Notes under the pieces: generated by a model
Told to the model about the DNA's origin: nothing
Database searches by the model: none
The model's input: the letters and a program-made list of their open reading frames with translations, nothing else
Program-made: the position numbers and the translations under genes
Part shown: positions 1 to 3,729 of the stretch, one piece after another
How positions within the stretch are numbered: position 1 is the first letter of the stretch
Layout of the letters: each line of letters starts with the position of its first letter
DNA from: Chitinophagales bacterium
Lineage (GTDB): Bacteria > Bacteroidota > Bacteroidia > Chitinophagales > UBA10324
NCBI GenBank assembly: GCA_013695715.1
Contig: JACCZZ010000033.1
Location: 1 to 6,544, forward strand
Length of the DNA: 6,544 nucleotides
Direction: 5' to 3'

Positions 1-123
1 CGATAGGTGCGATTACCTAATCAAATCTCTTCCCGGTAGGATATTAACACTGAATTATTAACCCCAGGTAAAAGAACCAATAAGCTTATGGATCTTATGT
101 TCTACTGGATTTCTCCTGTGCCA

Positions 124-498
124 TTAACGCTGCGCGAGGATTAATTCACGTACTTCAAATACCGTATACACAATATAGAAAAAGAAGAATGGGATGATGA
201 AAGATGGGTCTTCAGGATGTGCAACCATTACATATATTAGTAAAAGGATGGTGCTTAAAAAAAGCTTTATGAGCACAATGCCATTAACGCTGGCAACAAA
301 ACCATAAGCTTTCTTCTGCAATCCATTTAAACCTATATAAAGGCTGATGCCGGTTAAAGCCGCGAAGAAGACAAGTGCAATCCATGTGAAATTCTGGAAG
401 AGCGCAAAAAATGGAGAGATGAAATTTATTATGGATACCAGAACGGCCAGGCCAAGGGTGTAGATAATCAATTTGCTGAAGCTCGCTCTTTTATTCAT
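124..498 (-). CDS. AtpI-like four-helix membrane protein of the ATP synthase operon
   Basis: This 124-residue protein is almost entirely hydrophobic. Four membrane helices can be seen at about residues 10-32, 37-58, 69-92 and 100-118, with a basic N-terminus (MNKR) and short loops. I see no enzyme motif. It lies directly after the AtpZ-type gene, with its ATG overlapping that gene's TAA by one base (TAATG), so translation is probably coupled. Size, four-helix topology and position resemble AtpI/UncI, the small accessory protein encoded ahead of atpB in many bacteria and linked to c-ring assembly or stability. That assignment is inference from topology and context, as I do not recognise a sequence signature. 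Genes at this position in Bacteroidota are usually annotated as hypothetical. The stop codon itself overlaps another ATG (TAATG at 126-122) that opens only a nine-codon frame. Confidence 0.85.
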   Translation of the reverse strand: MNKRASFSKLIIYTLGLAVLVSIINFISPFFALFQNFTWIALVFFAALTGISLYIGLNGLQKKAYGFVASVNGIVLIKLFLSTILLLIYVMVAHPEDPSFIIPFFFFYIVYTVFEVRELILAQR

Positions 499-737
499 TA
501 TTTCTTCTTCATCAACTTTTTAAATATACTATACAACGCAACGATTACTCCGCCAAAGGAAAATATTAGTTTAAAGACCGGAAATGGCCATCCGGAAAGC
601 CTGTCGAGGATATACCCCACAATAAATGCGACAGAGATTGTGGCGATGAGCTGGTAAGCAATGGAGGTGTACAGCAGGTATCCGGAATCAGACAGCTTTG
701 GCTTCTTTCTGGAGTTGCTGCGGAATCGGCTTTTCAC
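498..737 (-). CDS. atpZ: AtpZ/AtpI-family putative F0F1-ATPase subunit
   Basis: A 79-residue protein with a strongly basic N-terminus (about residues 2-14) and two membrane helices at about 24-46 and 52-71. The first helix ends in GYILDRL, matching the glycine...aspartate turn (G41, D44) typical of AtpZ proteins, and the chain ends in a lysine cluster. Family members accompany ATP synthase operons and have been linked to c-ring assembly and to Mg2+/Ca2+ handling. It would act in the inner membrane. The start is GTG at 737-735. An in-frame TGA lies just upstream and no ATG follows before the first helix, so GTG is the best choice. The first 50 nt overlap the bactofilin gene in another frame, suggesting translational coupling. 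No strong ribosome binding site is visible, only a purine-rich stretch. Length and topology are normal for the family. Confidence 0.85.
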   Translation of the reverse strand: MKSRFRSNSRKKPKLSDSGYLLYTSIAYQLIATISVAFIVGYILDRLSGWPFPVFKLIFSFGGVIVALYSIFKKLMKKK

Positions 738-1128
738 TCGGTTTCATTTCTTTTACACCCATCTTACAAGAGCCGGTAAAGCGGGCACCTGCTTCTACAA
801 CCAGTTTTCCGGTTATAATATCGCCTTCAAGGTAGCCTGAAGATTTAAGAAACATCATGTCGCTTACTTCAACTTTGCCGAAGACCTTTCCTGAAACATC
901 AGCATTCTCGCAGATCAGATCTCCGTCAACCATGCCTGTTGTGCCTACAGCAATCTTCGATTTAGAGGTAACAGTGCCTTTCACTTTACCATCTATGCGG
1001 ATGTCATTTTCTGATCTTATCTCTCCATCAATTTGCGTTCCTGCGCCGATGATGTTTACGGCTGATTGAGAAGTTGACGCAGTAACCATAGGCTTTGCAG
1101 GGTTTGTTTCTTTTGCGTTAAACATCAT
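688..1128 (-). CDS. Bactofilin (polymer-forming cytoskeletal protein)
   Basis: The 146-residue protein has a short polar N-terminal tail (1-22), a bactofilin core (about 23-121) and a polar, lysine-rich C-terminal tail. The core shows the repeating hydrophobic/glycine pattern of a right-handed beta-helix: NIIGAGTQIDGEI, then IDGKVKGTV, VDGDLICENADVSGKV and EGDIITGKLVVEAGARFTG. Bactofilins self-assemble without nucleotide into cytoplasmic, membrane-associated filaments that position cell-wall enzymes (CcmA in Helicobacter, BacA in Caulobacter and Hyphomonas). The gene follows the M23 peptidase by 29 nt on the same strand, which fits a scaffold-hydrolase pair. Two consecutive ATG codons open the frame (1128-1126 and 1125-1123) and the upstream one is used here. 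No strong Shine-Dalgarno is seen. The last 16 codons are also read in another frame as the beginning of the AtpZ-type gene. Confidence 0.95.
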   Translation of the reverse strand: MMFNAKETNPAKPMVTASTSQSAVNIIGAGTQIDGEIRSENDIRIDGKVKGTVTSKSKIAVGTTGMVDGDLICENADVSGKVFGKVEVSDMMFLKSSGYLEGDIITGKLVVEAGARFTGSCKMGVKEMKPSEKPIPQQLQKEAKAV

Positions 1129-1157
1129 AATTTATTTTGCATTAAAAGTAAAAAATA

Positions 1158-2054
1158 TCATTTAAAAACAATGTAGTCTTCAGGGTTAAGGGATAATCCA
1201 TTGTACCACAGCTCAAAATGCAAGTGAGGCCCGCTGGTTAGTTCGCCGGTATTGCCAATGATCGCAATTACGTCGCCGGCCTTCACATAATTTCCCTCTT
1301 CTTTTAGTAAAACTGAGTTGTGTTTATACAAAGATATTAAATTATTGTTGTGCTGTATGGCCATCACGTAACCGGTTTCAGAAGTCCAGGCGGCAAAGAC
1401 AACGATGCCGTCCAGGGTGGCCTTAATGGGTTCATTAACGGGTGCTACAATATCAACTCCATAATGCTGTTCAGTCAGGTTAAAAGGTTCTGTAATGTAT
1501 CCTTTGATAGGTTGAAAAAAATGGAAGGCTTTTACATTGGTTTTGTTTTTTATAAGGGACGAAGTATTGCTTACTGTAAACCGTTCTTCTTTTTCCACAT
1601 CTTTTCTGAATTCCTTTTCTGAAGAAGATACCTTATCAAGATTGATAGAATCGTATCCGGGGGTCTTTGTAGAATTTGTAGTATCCGAAATTTCCGTAAC
1701 TGCAACCTGCCCGCTTATTACCTGCTTGATATTTTGCAGATACAGGCTGTTCGAGTGCAGCACGCGCTCTAATGAGTCACCACGGAGCTTGAGCTCCATT
1801 ACATCACGGCGGAGGTTGACATCTGCATAACCGGGAATATATTCCTTTAAGGGCGTATAAATTATTGCCGCTAAAATGATCAATACAAATATTACAAGAA
1901 TGCTGCTTATCAGAACGTAAACATTCATTCGCGTAAGCTTGAATGACGTAACCTCTTCAAATGTTAAATCATTTAATAAAACCAGCCGGTATTTATTAGT
2001 TAGGCGCTTATACCACGACCTTCTTTTTCTGTTCTCGGTCTTAACTTCCGGCAT
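1158..2054 (-). CDS. Membrane-anchored M23 (LytM) peptidoglycan endopeptidase
   Basis: This 298-residue bitopic protein has a basic cytoplasmic tail (1-43), one membrane helix (about 44-66), a probable coiled coil (about 77-115), a polar linker (116-175) and a C-terminal LytM domain (about 180-298). The M23 residues are complete: H197 and D201 (HYGVD), H245 (YKH), and H277/H279 (HLH). It should therefore be a zinc metallo-endopeptidase that cuts peptide cross-links or stems in the periplasm, not a degenerate activator. The long charged cytoplasmic tail (LVLLNDLTFEEVTSF region) suits a cytosolic partner, and the bactofilin gene follows 29 nt downstream. LmdC of Hyphomonas has the same layout and binds a bactofilin. 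The pairing here is inferred. ATG at 2054 is the first start giving a complete tail, with no strong ribosome binding site. It is the first gene of the minus-strand operon. Confidence 0.95.
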   Translation of the reverse strand: MPEVKTENRKRRSWYKRLTNKYRLVLLNDLTFEEVTSFKLTRMNVYVLISSILVIFVLIILAAIIYTPLKEYIPGYADVNLRRDVMELKLRGDSLERVLHSNSLYLQNIKQVISGQVAVTEISDTTNSTKTPGYDSINLDKVSSSEKEFRKDVEKEERFTVSNTSSLIKNKTNVKAFHFFQPIKGYITEPFNLTEQHYGVDIVAPVNEPIKATLDGIVVFAAWTSETGYVMAIQHNNNLISLYKHNSVLLKEEGNYVKAGDVIAIIGNTGELTSGPHLHFELWYNGLSLNPEDYIVFK

Positions 2055-2167
2055 TTTAAATATTCTGCATTCTGTGCAATTAATGTTTAACCAGGAGGAT
2101 TACTCTTACGAAGATCATAAAAATGAGTAAATCTTGAGTTAGGAGAACATTCCGGCACCACCAAGGA

Positions 2168-2175
2168 CAAATTTA
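2168..2175 (-). promoter_or_regulatory. Candidate Bacteroidota -7 element for the minus-strand operon
   Basis: On the minus strand this reads TAAATTTG, a full match to the TAnnTTTG -7 consensus of the Bacteroidota primary sigma factor. It would start transcription near 2160, about 105 nt before the M23 start codon. No good TTTG -33 box lies at the usual distance; only a weak TTAG is seen about 25 nt upstream. The site is AT-rich, so a chance match is possible. Confidence 0.35.
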
Positions 2176-2220
2176 ATTTGCATCTTCTTATGTATTGCTA
2201 ATGCAGATAACTTACTTTAT

Positions 2221-2255
2221 GCGAAATTATTTCAGCTAAGCAAAAGCTATTTCGC
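2221..2255. repeat. Imperfect inverted repeat in the divergent promoter region
   Basis: GCGAAAT (2221-2227) pairs perfectly with ATTTCGC (2249-2255). Inside it, AGCT (2234-2237) pairs with AGCT (2245-2248) around a seven-base loop. The 3' arms are contiguous, while a six-base bulge separates the 5' arms. It lies between the two divergent genes and could be an operator or a hairpin in an RNA leader. No U-run follows, so it is not a simple terminator. Confidence 0.4.
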
Positions 2256-2294
2256 TTATCATGGTATCAAGCACGAACTTATCCATTATCTCAG

Positions 2295-2302
2295 TAAGTT
2301 TG
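2295..2302 (+). promoter_or_regulatory. Candidate -7 element for the DUF3179 gene
   Basis: TAAGTTTG matches the Bacteroidota TAnnTTTG -7 consensus exactly and lies 10 nt before the ATG at 2313. If used, transcription would begin about four bases before the start codon, giving a nearly leaderless mRNA. A matching -33 TTTG is not present at the usual spacing. The same bases also contain the in-frame TAA (2295-2297) that limits the start codon to 2313. Confidence 0.3.
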
Positions 2303-2312
2303 CCGATCTTTT

Positions 2313-3536
2313 ATGTCTCGTCGCCTCTCATTAGTTGCTTTCATCGTAGGATTGCTGTTATTAGTTATTCCGGATATGATCGTATTTTATCTGATGATGC
2401 CTGTGCCAACAAGCCAGCAAAGAGACGGTCTGGAGTTGGCACATGCTCTTTACAGGGTTCTATGGTTTACACGGTCTGTCGGGTTATTATTGATGGGTGC
2501 ATCGTTGTTTCAATCAATAAGCTCCGGTAAAACTCGGGTGGTTATTTTACGATCGGGGCTTGTTGCTATAGGTCTGCTGATTGTTTATATACTTGGCTTT
2601 CGTTTTATGCCTGAAAACATTTTCAGGGAGCCTGAGCAAACAATATTTGCTTCCACCGATGATAACACTGTACCTGACAACAGCTATATTATAGGAGTTG
2701 AATTGAATGGAAGAGCAAAAGCTTACCCTCTAAAAATTGTTGGGTATCATCATAAGATACAAGATACAATAGGAAAGCAACCCTTATTGGTAACATATTG
2801 TACCATGTGCAGAACAGGAATGGTTTACGATCCTGTGATACAGGGAAAGTATCAAAAATTTCGCCTTGTAGGTGCAGCATATAATAATGCAATCATTGAA
2901 GATGGTGAAACAAAATCATGGTGGTATCAATCAACCGGCATTGCCGGAGCTGGCCCCTTAAAGGGTGTTGCTATGAAGACGAATCCATATCAGCAGATGA
3001 CGCTTTCAGCATGGAAGCAACTTCACCCGAATACATTAATTATGCAGCCAGATCCAAAATTCACGAATCAATATGCGAAGCTGAAGAATTATGATATTAA
3101 TATTCCAACTGCAAATACTGATTCAACAAAAAACAAAAACTTCCTGCCTAACAGCTGGGTTGTGGGAATAATGGTTGGTGAGAAGAGCAAAGCATTTTTA
3201 TGGAATGAACTCACTGAGAAAAAAGTTATCAATGACTTCGTCGGCGACATTCCTGTAGTTCTTGCTCTTGAAGAAGACGGATATTCCTTCCATTCATGGG
3301 AAAGAGCAATTGACGACACAATCCTGAATTTTAAAATGGGTTCAGATAATGTGCTAAGAGATGTTGTAACGAATTCACCCTGGAACTGGAAAGGCGAATG
3401 TATCTCTGGTAGTTTTGCCGGAAAAAAACTGTCCCCTGTTACTGCTTATCAAACCTATTACCATTCCTGGGAAAGATTTTATAGTGACAAACATGATAAA
3501 GCAATCTATTCCATTCATGACGAATTAAAAATATAA
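2313..3536 (+). CDS. DUF3179-domain membrane protein of unknown function
   Basis: This 407-residue protein has three predicted membrane helices at about residues 6-28, 47-68 and 79-98, followed by a large domain (about 105-400) expected outside the cytoplasm. I recognise the DUF3179 signature: YPL.I...H start (138-147), the TYCTMCRTG CxxC motif (C163, C166), a conserved SWWYQSTGIAGAGPLKG block (202-218), the LHPNT element (237-241) and HSWERFY near the C-terminus (384-390). The biochemical role of DUF3179 is not known. The CxxC with nearby H146/H147 could bind a metal or form a disulfide, which is inference. The ATG at 2313 is preceded by an in-frame TAA 18 nt upstream, so it is the first possible start. 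It has no close partner: the M23 operon diverges from it and SprE begins 193 nt downstream, so it is probably transcribed alone. Confidence 0.9.
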   Translation: MSRRLSLVAFIVGLLLLVIPDMIVFYLMMPVPTSQQRDGLELAHALYRVLWFTRSVGLLLMGASLFQSISSGKTRVVILRSGLVAIGLLIVYILGFRFMPENIFREPEQTIFASTDDNTVPDNSYIIGVELNGRAKAYPLKIVGYHHKIQDTIGKQPLLVTYCTMCRTGMVYDPVIQGKYQKFRLVGAAYNNAIIEDGETKSWWYQSTGIAGAGPLKGVAMKTNPYQQMTLSAWKQLHPNTLIMQPDPKFTNQYAKLKNYDINIPTANTDSTKNKNFLPNSWVVGIMVGEKSKAFLWNELTEKKVINDFVGDIPVVLALEEDGYSFHSWERAIDDTILNFKMGSDNVLRDVVTNSPWNWKGECISGSFAGKKLSPVTAYQTYYHSWERFYSDKHDKAIYSIHDELKI

Positions 3537-3567
3537 TTTTCTTACTCTTGAAAAACACCTTAGCTAG

Positions 3568-3610
3568 TGATCATTGTTATAACATAATTTTTTACCAGAA
3601 TTGATCATTG
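3568..3610. repeat. Short direct repeat TGATCATTG (two copies)
   Basis: TGATCATTG occurs at 3568-3576 and again at 3602-3610, 34 nt apart, in the AT-rich spacer between the DUF3179 gene and sprE. Each copy contains the palindrome TGATCA. Spacing of about three helical turns could suit a regulator, but chance is possible. The rest of the spacer (3537-3729) holds only a weak five-base-pair hairpin AAAGA-GGC-TCTTT near 3630-3642 followed by a T-rich run, and no gene. Confidence 0.3.
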
Positions 3611-3714
3611 GTTTCCAGGGATCTGATAAAAAGAGGCTCTTTCTTTCAAATACCTCAGGCAATCCATTCAGGTTTCTTACGTTAATTGTTCTATTTGAAA
3701 TAATTTTACCTTTT

Positions 3715-3719
3715 AAAGG
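3715..3719 (+). promoter_or_regulatory. Shine-Dalgarno-like AAAGG before the TTG start of sprE
   Basis: AAAGG ends 10 nt before the TTG at 3730-3732 and is much further from the two other possible TTG starts (3742 and 3748). It therefore favours 3730 as the start. An in-frame TAG at 3727-3729 rules out any start further upstream. The match is short, and Bacteroidota depend little on such sites. Confidence 0.4.
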
Positions 3720-3729
3720 TTAATTTTAG

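Noticed and set aside
80..89. Palindrome ATAAGCTTAT in the left end
   Set aside because: Ten bases, AT-rich and without a loop or U-run, so a chance palindrome is the simpler reading.
1..94. The beginning of atpB within the left edge
   Set aside because: No ATG-started frame stays open to the edge on the minus strand, so the presumed atpB must start outside the window.
857..2130. Plus-strand open frames of 63-97 codons across the bactofilin and M23 genes
   Set aside because: They are antisense to strongly recognisable proteins, and their translations show no domain or sensible composition.
2083..2130. Plus-strand 15-codon ORF with an internal AGGAGG (2093-2098) and a following ATG
   Set aside because: The ATG after the AGGAGG (2124) gives only four codons and lies too far from it. 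Nothing supports a gene here.
2139..2183. Minus-strand 14-codon ORF MQIKFVLGGAGMFS upstream of the M23 gene
   Set aside because: It resembles a protein fragment or leader peptide, but it is too short, has no attenuator structure after it and most of it lies across the putative promoter and transcript start.
3630..3642. Hairpin AAAGA-GGC-TCTTT as terminator of the DUF3179 gene
   Set aside because: The stem is only five base pairs and AT-rich, about 95 nt after the stop codon, and the following tract is broken by C residues.
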